Made by a program: the position numbers and the translations under genes. A DNA stretch of 64,000 nt from Bradyrhizobium sp. CSA112 (lineage in GTDB: Bacteria > Pseudomonadota > Alphaproteobacteria > Rhizobiales > Xanthobacteraceae). The notes beneath the pieces were generated by a model. That model did no database searches, was not told the DNA's origin, and was given only the letters and a program-made list of their open reading frames with translations. Shown here piece by piece: positions 35,562 through 44,756 of the stretch (its first letter is position 1; every line of letters starts with the position of its first letter). Where the stretch lies: positions 91,421-155,420 of the forward strand of contig NZ_JAACFS010000016.1 of assembly GCF_029051645.1 (NCBI RefSeq). The letters are read 5' to 3'.

Positions 35562-36455
35562 ATGCAGACCGGCAAGCTCGACGACCTTCTGGCCTTCGTG
35601 GCGGTCGCGCGGGAGCGAAGCTTTACCAACGCGGCAGCCAAACTCGGCGTTTCACAATCGGCGCTGAGCTACACCATCCGTGAACTCGAGGCGCGCCTGG
35701 GCGTCCGGCTACTGACGCGAACGACGCGGAGCGTGGCGCCGACGGAAGCGGGCCAGCGCCTGCTTCGAACCGCAGGCCCTCGGATCGAGGAGATCGAAGC
35801 CGAGCTTGCCGCCATACGGGAGCTTCGGGACAAGCCGGCGGGCACAATTCGAATCACAGCCACCGAATATGCCGCGGACACAGTTCTGCTACCGAAGCTG
35901 ACGAACATCCTGCCGAAATACCCTGACATCAAGATCGAGATCATCATTGACTACGGACTGATCGATATCGTCGCACAAGGGTTTGACGCCGGCGTGAGAA
36001 GCGGTGAGCAGGTCGAAAAAGATATGATAGCCGTGCGCATTGCACCGGACATGCGCATGGCGGTCGTCGGAGCTCCATCGTACTTCAAGGATCGACAACC
36101 ACCGAAGAGACCGCAGGATTTGATCGGCCACAACTGCATCACATTGCGCTTGCCCACCCATGGCGGGCTCTATGCCTGGGAGTTTGAAAAAGGCGGTCGC
36201 GAACTGAAGGTGCGCGTCGAAGGTCAGATGACCTACAACACAACCGCCCAAATGTTGAACGCCGCACTTGCAGGAATGGGTCTAGCCTATGTGCCCGAGG
36301 GTTGGGCAAAACCCTATGTCGCCAAGGGCCGACTCAAGCGGGTCCTTGAAGATTGGTGCCTTCCGTATTCGGGCTATCACCTCTATTACCCCAGCCGCCG
36401 ACAACACTCGGCAGCCTTTGCGCTGCTGGTGGATGCGCTGCGTTATCGCGACTAG
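35562..36455 (+). CDS. LysR-family regulator (first of a pair)
   Basis: 297 residues with the N-terminal winged helix (L-L-A-F-V-A-V-A-R-E-R-S-F-T-N-A-A-A-K-L-G-V-S-Q) and an effector-binding domain. It is divergent from the cyclophilin-like gene and lies 160 bp before the molybdenum hydroxylase pair on the same strand. The second LysR at 39417 is alike along its whole length, including the end Y-H-L-Y-Y-P. One or both presumably control the enzyme between them. Confidence 0.92.
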   Translation: MQTGKLDDLLAFVAVARERSFTNAAAKLGVSQSALSYTIRELEARLGVRLLTRTTRSVAPTEAGQRLLRTAGPRIEEIEAELAAIRELRDKPAGTIRITATEYAADTVLLPKLTNILPKYPDIKIEIIIDYGLIDIVAQGFDAGVRSGEQVEKDMIAVRIAPDMRMAVVGAPSYFKDRQPPKRPQDLIGHNCITLRLPTHGGLYAWEFEKGGRELKVRVEGQMTYNTTAQMLNAALAGMGLAYVPEGWAKPYVAKGRLKRVLEDWCLPYSGYHLYYPSRRQHSAAFALLVDALRYRD

Positions 36456-36618
36456 GAGATCGCGAAGTGGGCGATTAATCAAACTTGCTCATAAGTCCAT
36501 GCGAACGTAGCTGGCTAATTCGACGCCGCAACTTAGGCTAAATGTAGCTTCTCACCGGCCGCTGCGTTTGGGTTCTTGCCCTCGCGTCATGTTGCCGAGA
36601 AATCCGAGGAGCTTTTCG

Positions 36619-37065
36619 ATGCAAGTGACCATTAATGGCAAAACCCATCAGGTGGAGACAGAGGACGATACGCCTCTGCTTTGGGTGATCCGCGACGAAC
36701 TCGGGATGACCGGCACCAAATATGGCTGCGGCATCGCCCAATGCGGAGCCTGCACGGTGCTGATCGACGGTCAGGCGACGCGGTCCTGCGTCACGCCCGT
36801 CGGCAGCGTCGCCGGGCAATCCATCACCACGATCGAAGCCATCACCGAGGATGCGATCGGCCGCCGCGTCGTGGAAGCCTGGGTCGCGAACCAGGTGCCG
36901 CAATGTGGCTATTGCCAGTCCGGCCAGGTGATGGCTGCGACCGCCCTCCTGAAGCAGAATCCCAAGCCAAACGATCAGGACATCTCGGCAACCATGACCA
37001 ATCTCTGCCGCTGCGGTACTTACAACGCGATAGCCACCGCAGTCCGGCAGATTGCACAGGGTTGA
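36619..37065 (+). CDS. iorA: (2Fe-2S) subunit of molybdenum hydroxylase
   Basis: 148 residues of the isoquinoline 1-oxidoreductase alpha-subunit type. The plant-ferredoxin-like cluster cysteines are in YGCGIAQCGACTV (Cys37, 42, 45), and the second cluster in C-G-Y-C-Q-S-G and C-R-C. It carries electrons from the molybdenum subunit encoded next. GAGGAG before the ATG at 36619 decides the start. The gap to the next gene is 9 bp. Confidence 0.9.
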   Translation: MQVTINGKTHQVETEDDTPLLWVIRDELGMTGTKYGCGIAQCGACTVLIDGQATRSCVTPVGSVAGQSITTIEAITEDAIGRRVVEAWVANQVPQCGYCQSGQVMAATALLKQNPKPNDQDISATMTNLCRCGTYNAIATAVRQIAQG

Positions 37066-37074
37066 GGGGCCGTC

Positions 37075-39315
37075 ATGAACAGCATGAATCACGATTTCTG
37101 CCCCGCTATCGATTTGCCGGAAGGACGGCCAGTGAACCTTTCGCGGCGCGACTTTCTCGGCGCCTCGGTTGGCGCCCTCGTACTTGGCGCTATGCTGCCC
37201 GGGAGCAAGGCGCTCGCGCAGAGCACCGCCCCGGTTGCCAAAACCTCCCCGCGCGTGTCGGCCTTTCTGGTAATCCGCGCCGACAACAGCGTGTTGTTGC
37301 GCAGTCCCTTCGTCGAAGGAGGCCAGGGCGTCTCCACGGCGTTGGCGCAAATCGTCGGCGAGGAGTTGGACGCAGACCCAGCCAGCTTCACCGTGGAATG
37401 CGCGCCGCCCGGCACCGATTATCTGGTCGTTAACGGTCGCCGCTTCACTGGCGGAAGCTACTCCGTGCGATCGAGCTACGAAACGATGCGTCGCGTCGGC
37501 GCCTCCGCCCGGCAGATGCTGCTGCAGGCCGCGGCCGCCCGCCTTCGCGTGCCGGTCGCGAGCCTGTCCACCGAGCCTGGACGCGTGCGCCATGCTACTT
37601 CGAACCGCACGATCGAGTACGGCTCACTGGCTGCAGACGCCGCGGCCTTGCCCGTGCCACAAGAGGTGACGCTTCGTTCTGAAAAGGATTTCCGCTGGAT
37701 CGGCAAGCCGGTTGCGCGCCTTGACGCGCGCGACAAGTCCACCGGCAAGGCCACCTACGGTATTGATCTCAAGATTGACGGCATGCTGCAGGCTGCTGTC
37801 CAGCACGCGCCCCGCCGCGGCCTCGAACCTGCCGGGCTCATCAACGAGACCCAGGTGAAGGGCATGCCCGGCGTGCATTCCATCCACCGCCTGTCCGGTG
37901 CTGTGGCCGTGGTAGCCGACCGCTGGTGGCATGCTCGTCGCGCGGTCGAAGCGCTCCAGGTCACCTGGACGGACTCCGCGTCTGGCACACAGCGGCTGAT
38001 GCCTGCCGATTTCTCGTCGGAAGGACGCAAGGCACTCCTGGAAGCCACTCCCGGGCCGGGCATTTCTGCGGAGACAGTGGGCGATGCAGCCGCTGCGCTC
38101 GGCAGCGCAGCGCGCGTAGTGTCTGCGACATATGATGCGCCCTATCTGGCGCATGGCCAATTGGAGCCGCCGTCAGCGATCGCGCGCTGGAACGAAGATG
38201 GCACGCTCGATCTTTGGCTGCCTAACCAGGCGCCCGAACTGTTCCAAACCGCGGCGGCGAAGGTCGCCGGCATCACACCCGAAAAGGTGAAAATCCATTC
38301 GCCTTTGCTGGGCGGCTTCTTCGGCCGGCATTTCCTGTACGACACGGCCAATCCATTCCCCCAGGCCATCTTGCTGGCGAAGGCCGTGGGACGCCCGGTC
38401 AAGATCATCTGGAGTCGCGAGGAAGAGTTCTTGCGCGACGCGCTGCGCCCGATGGGCTTTGCGCGTTTCCGGGGCGGCCTCGATGCGAATGGCATCCCCG
38501 TGGCGCTCGAGGCAGAAGCCGTTGGCGAAGGACCGGTCGATCGCTGGTTCGGCCGCAAGCCGGGCGTCGCCGACCGTTCGGCCGTCGAGGGAATCGCAAA
38601 CAAGCCCTACGCGATTGCCAACCGCCGTGTCGCTCATGTCCTTGTCGATGATCCTAACGTCATCGGGTTCTGGCGCTCGGTCGGCCATTCCATGAACGAC
38701 TTCTTCTACGAGACGTTCTTCGACGAGCTTGCCGATGCCGGTCGGCAGGATCCCTATCAGCTTCGCCTGCGGCTGTTGGCCGACAAGCCCCGCCACAAGA
38801 CGCTGCTCGAAGCAGTCGGCGATCTCTCGGGCGGCTGGAAGCGCGGCCCCTTCTCGGCGGCTGATGGCAGCAAACGAGCGCGCGGTGTCGCCATGGCGTC
38901 GCCGTTCGGGAGCGAGGTCGCGACCATCGCAGAAGTCTCGCTGAAGGATGGTACCGTCATGGTGCATGATGTCTGGGTGGCGATCGATCCAGGCAGCATC
39001 GTCAATCCCGGCATCATTGAAGCGCAGGTCAATTCTGCCGTTGCGCTTGGTCTCTCGTCTGCGCTGTTGGAAGAGGTCGTTTATGCCGAGGGCGTGCCAC
39101 AAGCGCGCAACTTCGACGCCTATCCGATCCTCCCGCCGGACCGGATGCCGCGCGTGCATGTGCGCATCGTCAAGAGTGGCGCTCCCATGGGTGGCATCGG
39201 CGAGCCAGGCCTGCCCGGCGTGCCGCCGGCTGTCGCAAATGCAGTCGCCGCTCTAACCGGCCAGCGAATTCGCAGCCTGCCGCTGTCCAAGATCAAGTTT
39301 GGAGACATGGGCTGA
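37075..39315 (+). CDS. iorB: Molybdopterin-binding subunit, isoquinoline 1-oxidoreductase type
   Basis: 746 residues of the xanthine oxidase family, IorB branch. A Tat leader (L-S-R-R-D-F-L-G-A-S) shows export of the folded complex. Cofactor-binding segments L-L-G-G-F-F-G-R-H and W-R-S-V-G-H-S are followed by the active-site glutamate in GIGEPGLPGVPPAVANAV. No FAD subunit is encoded, as usual in this branch, and the third, cytochrome c subunit often found downstream is missing. The substrate may be an N-heterocycle or aldehyde. Regulators of LysR type flank the pair. Confidence 0.9.
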   Translation: MNSMNHDFCPAIDLPEGRPVNLSRRDFLGASVGALVLGAMLPGSKALAQSTAPVAKTSPRVSAFLVIRADNSVLLRSPFVEGGQGVSTALAQIVGEELDADPASFTVECAPPGTDYLVVNGRRFTGGSYSVRSSYETMRRVGASARQMLLQAAAARLRVPVASLSTEPGRVRHATSNRTIEYGSLAADAAALPVPQEVTLRSEKDFRWIGKPVARLDARDKSTGKATYGIDLKIDGMLQAAVQHAPRRGLEPAGLINETQVKGMPGVHSIHRLSGAVAVVADRWWHARRAVEALQVTWTDSASGTQRLMPADFSSEGRKALLEATPGPGISAETVGDAAAALGSAARVVSATYDAPYLAHGQLEPPSAIARWNEDGTLDLWLPNQAPELFQTAAAKVAGITPEKVKIHSPLLGGFFGRHFLYDTANPFPQAILLAKAVGRPVKIIWSREEEFLRDALRPMGFARFRGGLDANGIPVALEAEAVGEGPVDRWFGRKPGVADRSAVEGIANKPYAIANRRVAHVLVDDPNVIGFWRSVGHSMNDFFYETFFDELADAGRQDPYQLRLRLLADKPRHKTLLEAVGDLSGGWKRGPFSAADGSKRARGVAMASPFGSEVATIAEVSLKDGTVMVHDVWVAIDPGSIVNPGIIEAQVNSAVALGLSSALLEEVVYAEGVPQARNFDAYPILPPDRMPRVHVRIVKSGAPMGGIGEPGLPGVPPAVANAVAALTGQRIRSLPLSKIKFGDMG

Positions 39316-39416
39316 TCGGCACCCCACAAACGCGTAACATGTGCTTGCCGAATCTGCGCGCGGCGGACGAGAGCAGCGGTGCGCCGCCGCGCAGGCTCAC
39401 GAGCAAAAGGCGATAG

Positions 39417-40310
39417 ATGCATCGAGGCTACCTTGACGACCTCAGGGCCTTCAAGGCGGTGGGCCGAGAACGCAGTTTCACAAGAGCTGCTGCGAAGCTC
39501 GGCGTGTCGCAGTCCGCCCTTAGTCACACGATCCGTGAACTCGAGAGTCGCCTTGGTGTTCGGCTACTGACCCGCAACACCAGGGGCGTTAGTCCCACCG
39601 AGGCTGGAGAGCGCCTGCTTCGAACTGTTGCGCCACGACTTGATAAGATCGAGACAGAGCTTGCGTCCTTAAGCGAGGTTCAAGATAGACCCGCCGGCAC
39701 TGTACGGATCACGGCCGGCGACCACCCGGTTCGATCGATTGTCTGGCCTAAACTGACAAAACTTCTAGCGAGCCATCCGGACATCAAGGTCGAGATCACG
39801 CTGGACAATCGCAACGTCGACATCGTTGACCAACGGTACGACGCGGGTGTGCGTCTGGGAGAACAGGTCGCCAAAGACATGATTGCGGTTCGCATCGGAC
39901 CCGACGTCCGCTTTGCGGTCGTCGGCGCGCCATCATACTTCGCAGATCGCCCTCCGCCGGCGGCGCCCAATGATTTGATCGACCACAAATGTATCAATCT
40001 GCGTCTTCCGACCTACGGCGGACTATATGCCTGGGAGCTCGAAAGAGATGGGCATGAGGTGAAAGTGCGCGTCGAAGGCCAGCTCGTATTCAACAGCATT
40101 TTCGAGGTGCTCGAAGCTGCGGTGGCCGGCTTCGGCCTTGCTTTCGTGCCTGAGGACTTGGCACTGCCACACATTGCGAACGAAAATCTCGCTAGAGTAC
40201 TCGAAGATTGGTGTGTGCCTTGGTCGGGCTATCATCTCTACTATCCGATCAGTCGCCAATCTTCAGCGGCGTTCGACCTGCTGGTCGACGCTCTACGCCA
40301 CCGTGAGTAG
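39417..40310 (+). CDS. LysR-family regulator (second of a pair)
   Basis: 297 residues, the same length as the LysR at 35562 and similar throughout (R-E-R-S-F-T, A-A-K-L-G-V-S-Q-S-A-L-S, V-G-A-P-S-Y-F). It therefore probably arose by local duplication around iorAB. It follows iorB by 100 bp on the same strand and ends where island-like DNA begins. Confidence 0.92.
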   Translation: MHRGYLDDLRAFKAVGRERSFTRAAAKLGVSQSALSHTIRELESRLGVRLLTRNTRGVSPTEAGERLLRTVAPRLDKIETELASLSEVQDRPAGTVRITAGDHPVRSIVWPKLTKLLASHPDIKVEITLDNRNVDIVDQRYDAGVRLGEQVAKDMIAVRIGPDVRFAVVGAPSYFADRPPPAAPNDLIDHKCINLRLPTYGGLYAWELERDGHEVKVRVEGQLVFNSIFEVLEAAVAGFGLAFVPEDLALPHIANENLARVLEDWCVPWSGYHLYYPISRQSSAAFDLLVDALRHRE

Positions 40311-40454
40311 TGCCGAAGCGTCAGAGAGCCGCCCTCTTAACGGAAAGTCTCGATAATCCGCTCCGAAGTAGTAGATGGGCCGCTACTCCTCCGGGCCCGC
40401 TACCGCAGGGCATGTTGTTTTGCCGGATGGAATGGTCCCCTGCCCGGCCACTGC

Positions 40455-40600
40455 CTAGGAGCGGTAGGAGCGACCACCGTCCACCGTCACGATGGTTCCG
40501 CTACGGTAAGGCCAGCTATGGCCCGCCGATGACTGCGTCACTTGCACCGGCAATGGGCAGCGGACTCGCGCCATTCAGAATGAAGCAACCAAAAAGGTGA
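40455..40600 (-). pseudogene. C-terminal scrap of a short-chain dehydrogenase
   Basis: On the reverse strand the end reads Y-R-S-G-T-I-V-T-V-D-G-G-R-S-Y-R-S then stop at 40455, the standard end of SDR oxidoreductases. Directly upstream A-S-D-A-V-I-G-G-P continues in another frame with stops, so it is a decayed fragment. It lies just outside the tRNA fragment. Confidence 0.55.
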
Positions 40601-40619
40601 TTAGATGAGCAATATCAAA

Positions 40620-40670
40620 TGGCTGGGGCGGGAGGGATCGAACCTCCGAATGGCGGAATCAAAATCCGCT
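40620..40670 (-). repeat. 3' fragment of tRNA-Gln(UUG), probable att site
   Basis: Read on the reverse strand, 40670 to 40620 gives an anticodon stem-loop (GCGGA TTTTGAT TCCGC, anticodon TTG), the T arm with GGTTCGATCCC, acceptor 3' strand CGCCCCA, discriminator G and CCA. The 5' half (acceptor 5' strand TGGGGCG and D arm) is absent, so it cannot be a working tRNA. Such 3' fragments are left where an element integrates into a tRNA gene. Because the fragment reads leftward, the element and the intact tRNA should lie to the right. Confidence 0.8.
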
Positions 40671-41263
40671 TGATTATTCAGCGATTTCAAGACGCATTTG
40701 GAAAAAATGGTCAAAACACCCTCTAGCAATTCCAATAACTTGGCAGCCGTTTCCAAATAAAGAAGCAGCCCTCGCAGAGGATCAGTCTCGCAAAATCTGA
40801 GGCAATGGCTGCGCGCGTGCCGACTAAGAAGAGACACTCAGCTGCCGGCCGAGCGGAACGCTGGTCAACAACGCCGGCAGTCGGCCGCGTCGAGCCGATG
40901 CCCGCTTTGATTGCGAACCGATAAGCTCTTGCGACGTTCTTATCGGTCGAAAGCAACTAACGTCCGCTTCGCGCCAAGAGCGGCCGATCGCGAACACCCT
41001 TCTTAGACGAGCCAGAAGGCCAATCGGCATAAAGTATGGCGCTCGCGATAGAGTGACGCGGAGGGCGGGCCGAATGGTGTTGTTGGGCCTCTTCATCCCA
41101 TTGGGTGTAACCGCTCGCCGATGTCGTCTTCTGACCCCGGACCGGACGTCCGAGCCGCAGGGCTTGGGCCGCTTGCCAGGGGCGGTTTCCGGACGTTGGA
41201 GAAGGCTGAATGCCGGTATCGTCAACCAAAGTTGACCGACCTGGACAAGGCCTACCGAGAGTA
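40671..41263. other. Stretch without recognisable gene inside island border
   Basis: About 590 bp with only weak short frames. I searched for an integrase or transposase remnant on both strands and recognised none. Confidence 0.5.
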
Positions 41264-41527
41264 TCAGCCGATCAAATGAATTGTGGGCGCTCCCAGCACA
41301 CCGGCCTTTTGCATCGCAGTCTTCAAATCATCACTCGCCGTCCAGGCGCGCGCCTTGGCCAGGTCCGACACGTTGGCTACGATTACAATGTCGTTAGGGT
41401 CTTCCGCGTTGCGGTAGACGCGGCAGTCAGTGATTCCAGCCGCGACCCGGCTCGATTCGTGGGCGTCATAGCCCGGACGCCATGCTGCATAATCACGGAC
41501 GCTGTGATGAATAATCATCGAAGCCAT
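41264..41527 (-). CDS. Small cyclase-like/ABM-fold hypothetical protein
   Basis: 87 residues opening with M-I-I-H-H-S-V-R-D-Y-A-A-W-R-P-G-Y-D, a pattern of small dimeric ferredoxin-like (antibiotic monooxygenase/cyclase-like) proteins in Bradyrhizobium. It has the usual L-K-T-A-M-Q-K-A-G-V end. GGGAGGG before the ATG at 41527 decides the start; the longer frame to 41680 is unlikely to be translated. No partner genes. Confidence 0.75.
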   Translation of the reverse strand: MASMIIHHSVRDYAAWRPGYDAHESSRVAAGITDCRVYRNAEDPNDIVIVANVSDLAKARAWTASDDLKTAMQKAGVLGAPTIHLIG

Positions 41528-41823
41528 CGGTCCCTCCCACATGTCGTTTTCCAGCGAACGGCTGCGCCAATCGCCGATGAAGACCGTAAGCTCTTTTGCA
41601 CCTGGCGTCTGCTGCCTTATTGTTGCGGACTGAAGAGCACGATCGCACGCGCGCCTAAACCAAAGGATAGCCGTCTCCATTCCAATTGCGTAGTGGAAGC
41701 CTACCTCGGTTCGGCCGGACCACGCCTGCGTGCAATGGCGTCAGCCGGCGCTCGGCGCTACCAATCCAGCAAGACGGAATGCAAAGCAACGGAACCGGAC
41801 CCGCGAGCCGGCAGTTGCAAGAC

Positions 41824-41861
41824 AAGGTCGGCGGCGTAATGCCCGCCGGCCTTTTTCTTTT
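41824..41861 (+). terminator. Rho-independent terminator without an evident gene
   Basis: AAGGTCGGCGG (41824-41834) pairs with CCGCCGGCCTT (41843-41853) with one G-T pair, followed by TTTCTTTT. It points rightward, yet no plus-strand gene ends here; the nearest gene runs the other way. Confidence 0.65.
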
Positions 41862-41945
41862 GATCGAGCGGCGAGCTGAACTTCTCGCCATCGTTCCATT
41901 CGTGACGCGCTCATGATTGCTTGCAACGAATGGCCGCTTTGCGCC

Positions 41946-43464
41946 GATTGTGTTGAAAAACTCGACCGTTGAAGCCGAGCGGCTTCGCTGATTCACTCCG
42001 TCCGTTGGGCGGGAGGGCCGAATCGATGATGGGTCAGCGGCAGATTGATCAGGCGGCGCTGTTCTACGAGTTCTCCCTTGAGCGACACGTTCCTGTTACC
42101 CACCTGCTGAGATCGATCGACCGGTTCGTGGATTTATCGGGCATCCGACGGCACCTGGAGCCATTCTACAGCTGCACTGGCCGGCCTTCGATTGATCCCG
42201 ACCTGCTCGTGCGGATGCTGTTAGTTGGCTACTGCTACGGCATCCGTTCCGAACGGCGCTTGTGCGAGGAAGTGCACTTGAACCTCGCTTACCGGTGGTT
42301 CTGTCGGCTCGGTCTTGAGGGCGAGGTGCCGGACCACTCGACCTTCTCCAAGAACAGGCATGGCCGCTTCCGGGACTGCGATCTGCTGCGAAAGCTGTTC
42401 GAGACGGTGGTCCAGCGCTGCATCGCAGAAGGATTAGTCGACGGCGCCGCCTTTGCGGTCGATGCCAGCTTGATTGCCGCCGACGCTAACAAGCAGCGCG
42501 CTGTTGCTGGAACTGATGAGGTTGACTGGGAGACCGTTGCGAGGACGCGCCGATCCGTCCGGGAGTATCTCGATACGCTGGATGAAGCGGCCTGGGGCGC
42601 GGCGAGCGACACAGTGCCGAAGTTCATTGCCAAGTCGGACCCAGCCGCGCAATGGACCGGCGCTCACAAAGGACATGCCTTCTTTGCCTACGCCAACAAC
42701 TATCTGATCGACCTGAAGGTCGCGATCATCGTCGACGTCGAGGCGACGCGAGCGATCCGGCAGGCCGAGGTCGGTGCGGCGCGCACTATGATTGAGCGTA
42801 CCGAAGAGCGCCTTGAGCTCCGTCCCGAGCGCGTTGTAGCCGACACTGCCTACGGGGCAGCGGAGATGCTGGCGTGGTTGGTCAACGAGCGCGCGATCGA
42901 GCCGCACATTCCGGTCTTCGATAAATCAGGGCGTGCCGACGGGACGTTCTCTCGGGAAGACTTCGCCTACGATCAACAGAGCGACGTTTACATCTGCCCA
43001 GCTGGCAAGGTGCTGACTTCCACCGGCACCCTTGTGAACGATGGGACAACGCTGCTCTACCGGGCCAGCAAACATGACTGCGATGCTTGCGAACTCAAGC
43101 CCCGGTGTTGTCTGAAGATGCCCTCCCGCAAGGTCCCACGCTCAATCCACGAAAAGGCTCGAGACGTTGCGCGCGAGATCGCCAAGACCCATGCCTACGT
43201 GACGTCGCGGCGTGAACGGAAGAAGATTGAAATGCTCTTCGCGCACCTCAAGCGCATCCTGCGGCTCGACCGTCTCAGGCTGAGAGGCCCATTGGGTGCC
43301 CAAGACGAGTTCCTCCTGGCGGCCACCGCCCAAAATCTCCGGAAGCTCGCAAAGCTGATCCCGAGCCCTGCGCTGCAGCCCGCCTAAAGCACAGTAGAGG
43401 CCGCGCGCGCCTGCCTCTTGGCATCGTTACGAACGGCCTATTGGTCGAGTTTTTCAACGCAATC
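41946..43464 (+). mobile_element. IS1182-type insertion sequence
   Basis: Terminal inverted repeats of 22 bp with one mismatch at 41946-41967 and 43443-43464 (shared core GTTGAAAAACTCGACC) enclose one transposase gene. The 4-bp CGCC is directly repeated at both outer flanks (41942-41945 and 43465-43468), a target duplication. Removing the element and one CGCC restores the palindrome GGCCGCTT-loop-AAGCGGCC (41932-41939 with 43471-43478), so it entered the loop of a REP-like repeat. Confidence 0.85.
42026..43387 (+). CDS. IS1182-family DDE transposase
   Basis: 453 residues. An N-terminal DUF772-like part (F-Y-E-F-S-L-E-R-H-V-P, then S-I-D-R-F-V-D-L-S-G-I-R) is followed by the DDE domain. It has V-D-A-S-L-I-A-A-D-A-N as first Asp region, V-A-D-T-A-Y-G as second, and a C-terminal R-R-E-R-K-K-I-E-M-L-F-A-H-L-K-R with the Glu. 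A central cysteine cluster (C-D-A-C-E-L-K-P-R-C-C) is typical. The frame is complete, so it may be active. GGGAGGG lies upstream of the ATG pair at 42026. Confidence 0.92.
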   Translation: MMGQRQIDQAALFYEFSLERHVPVTHLLRSIDRFVDLSGIRRHLEPFYSCTGRPSIDPDLLVRMLLVGYCYGIRSERRLCEEVHLNLAYRWFCRLGLEGEVPDHSTFSKNRHGRFRDCDLLRKLFETVVQRCIAEGLVDGAAFAVDASLIAADANKQRAVAGTDEVDWETVARTRRSVREYLDTLDEAAWGAASDTVPKFIAKSDPAAQWTGAHKGHAFFAYANNYLIDLKVAIIVDVEATRAIRQAEVGAARTMIERTEERLELRPERVVADTAYGAAEMLAWLVNERAIEPHIPVFDKSGRADGTFSREDFAYDQQSDVYICPAGKVLTSTGTLVNDGTTLLYRASKHDCDACELKPRCCLKMPSRKVPRSIHEKARDVAREIAKTHAYVTSRRERKKIEMLFAHLKRILRLDRLRLRGPLGAQDEFLLAATAQNLRKLAKLIPSPALQPA

Positions 43465-43481
43465 CGCCAGAAGCGGCCGGT

Positions 43482-44153
43482 CCATAAGTGTACATCAGAA
43501 AATTCAGATTGTGAGGTACCTGCGCGTCGGTGGCGCCGGGATACGCCTTTGCGGCATACCCGTTCGTTAAGGCCTCAGAGGTTCGACCGGATCGAGTCAT
43601 CCCACATGCCGAGCATCGAATAGATGTGGGACGGCATATGCAGCGCGTGGGACGAATTGGCCGCTATCTTGTCGTAGAGACGAGCAGTGTCCAAGCACAT
43701 CGCGGCGAGCGGAGCGAAATCGTAGCTATGGAGCAGATAATGGGTGATCCCCGGATGCTTCGGATGATCCTTAGCTTGCGCGTTGAGGATCCCGGCAGCT
43801 TTCAGCTGATTGCCGTACGTTTTGTCCGACAAATCGATCGTCTCTAACAGCGAGAGAGCATAAAATATTGCAACGGGGAAAGGCGGAACGAGCGGGTTCG
43901 GACGATAGCTCGTCGCGAGGCCCCAATAGGCAATGCCGCAATCCGGATCGTTGCGGATGATTTCCTGGAATGCTTTCGACGTCTCTGGATAGAAGTTGTG
44001 CATGAGGGTGACGGTGCGGTCGAATTTCGCCTGCTCCCCTTTGCACGATATGGGGAAGCTGACGTTGCCGAGTTTCCCGTCGCTCTCATGCGCCACGGCA
44101 TATGAGCTAGCACCGATAAAACATGCAATGGCCGCAATCATCAGGTGGTTCAT
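43482..44153 (-). pseudogene. Broken TPR-type periplasmic protein
   Basis: The frame 44153-43575 starts with a signal peptide and reads like the tetratricopeptide proteins of about 550 residues found in Bradyrhizobium (A-Y-W-G-L-A-T-S, H-P-G-I-T-H-Y-L-L-H-S-Y-D, H-A-L-H-M-P-S-H-I-Y). Homology resumes in another frame after the stop at 43575 (S-E-A-L-T-N-G-Y-A-A-K-A, then N-L-N-F-L-M-Y-T-Y-G) and is cut off at about 43482 by the REP-like palindrome and IS1182. A part between A-T-S-Y-R and P-V-A-I-F-Y also seems shorter than in intact relatives. So there is a frameshift plus loss of the C-terminal half. Confidence 0.7.
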
Positions 44154-44189
44154 GATTTTTGACGTGTGCCGCTCCCTTTCACCATCCGC

Positions 44190-44756
44190 CTATTTGCAAT
44201 TCGCCTTGCATTTCAGGTCGTCGGTGTCGGGTCTCCCATCGGGAATGAAGCCGTCCGCGTTGGGCATTTTCACCTTCTTCAACTCCTGCGCATCCATGAC
44301 CGCTTGCCGCGGTACGATGTCGTTAACGTACAGCAGGTAGGCCACGACCGAATAGACTTCGTCCGCTGTCAAACTGTTCGGCGCCGTGAATGGCATGGCC
44401 CGATTGACGTAGTCGAAGATCGTTGTTGCGTAGGGCCAGTAACTGCCAACCGTCTGAACGGGCTTTGGTGTCGCAAGCGTGCCTTTGCCGCCCACGAGGC
44501 GGTCGAAACCTTTCGCCGGATTCTGTCCCTTCTCGCCATGACAGGCGGCGCATTGTTCGGCATAGATCTTCTCACCTTGCTCGACGCTCCCCTTCCCCGG
44601 CGGCAACCCTGCTCCATCCGGCCGCACGTCGATGTCCCACCCACGGATCTGTTCCGGAGTTGCCGGCGTTCCGAGGCTGAGCCGCGCTTGCTGCGCGAGC
44701 GCAGAACCGGCGAAGAAGAACAAGGCAACGGCAACGCAGACGTTAAGTGCTCGCAT
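44190..44756 (-). CDS. soxD: SoxD-like cytochrome c
   Basis: 188 residues with signal peptide (1-21) and one class I cytochrome c domain: haem motif CAACH at 69-73 and a likely axial Met in R-A-M-P-F. A Cys pair near the C-terminus (K-C-K-A-N-C) could form a disulfide. It overlaps the soxC stop by 14 bp, with GGAG inside soxC serving it. It is the electron acceptor of the SoxC molybdoenzyme. Shorter than the two-haem SoxD of Paracoccus, so it has one haem only. Confidence 0.82.
   Translation of the reverse strand: MRALNVCVAVALFFFAGSALAQQARLSLGTPATPEQIRGWDIDVRPDGAGLPPGKGSVEQGEKIYAEQCAACHGEKGQNPAKGFDRLVGGKGTLATPKPVQTVGSYWPYATTIFDYVNRAMPFTAPNSLTADEVYSVVAYLLYVNDIVPRQAVMDAQELKKVKMPNADGFIPDGRPDTDDLKCKANCK

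Noticed and set aside
40620..40670. Functional tRNA gene
   Set aside because: The 5' acceptor strand and D arm are missing, so it is a fragment.
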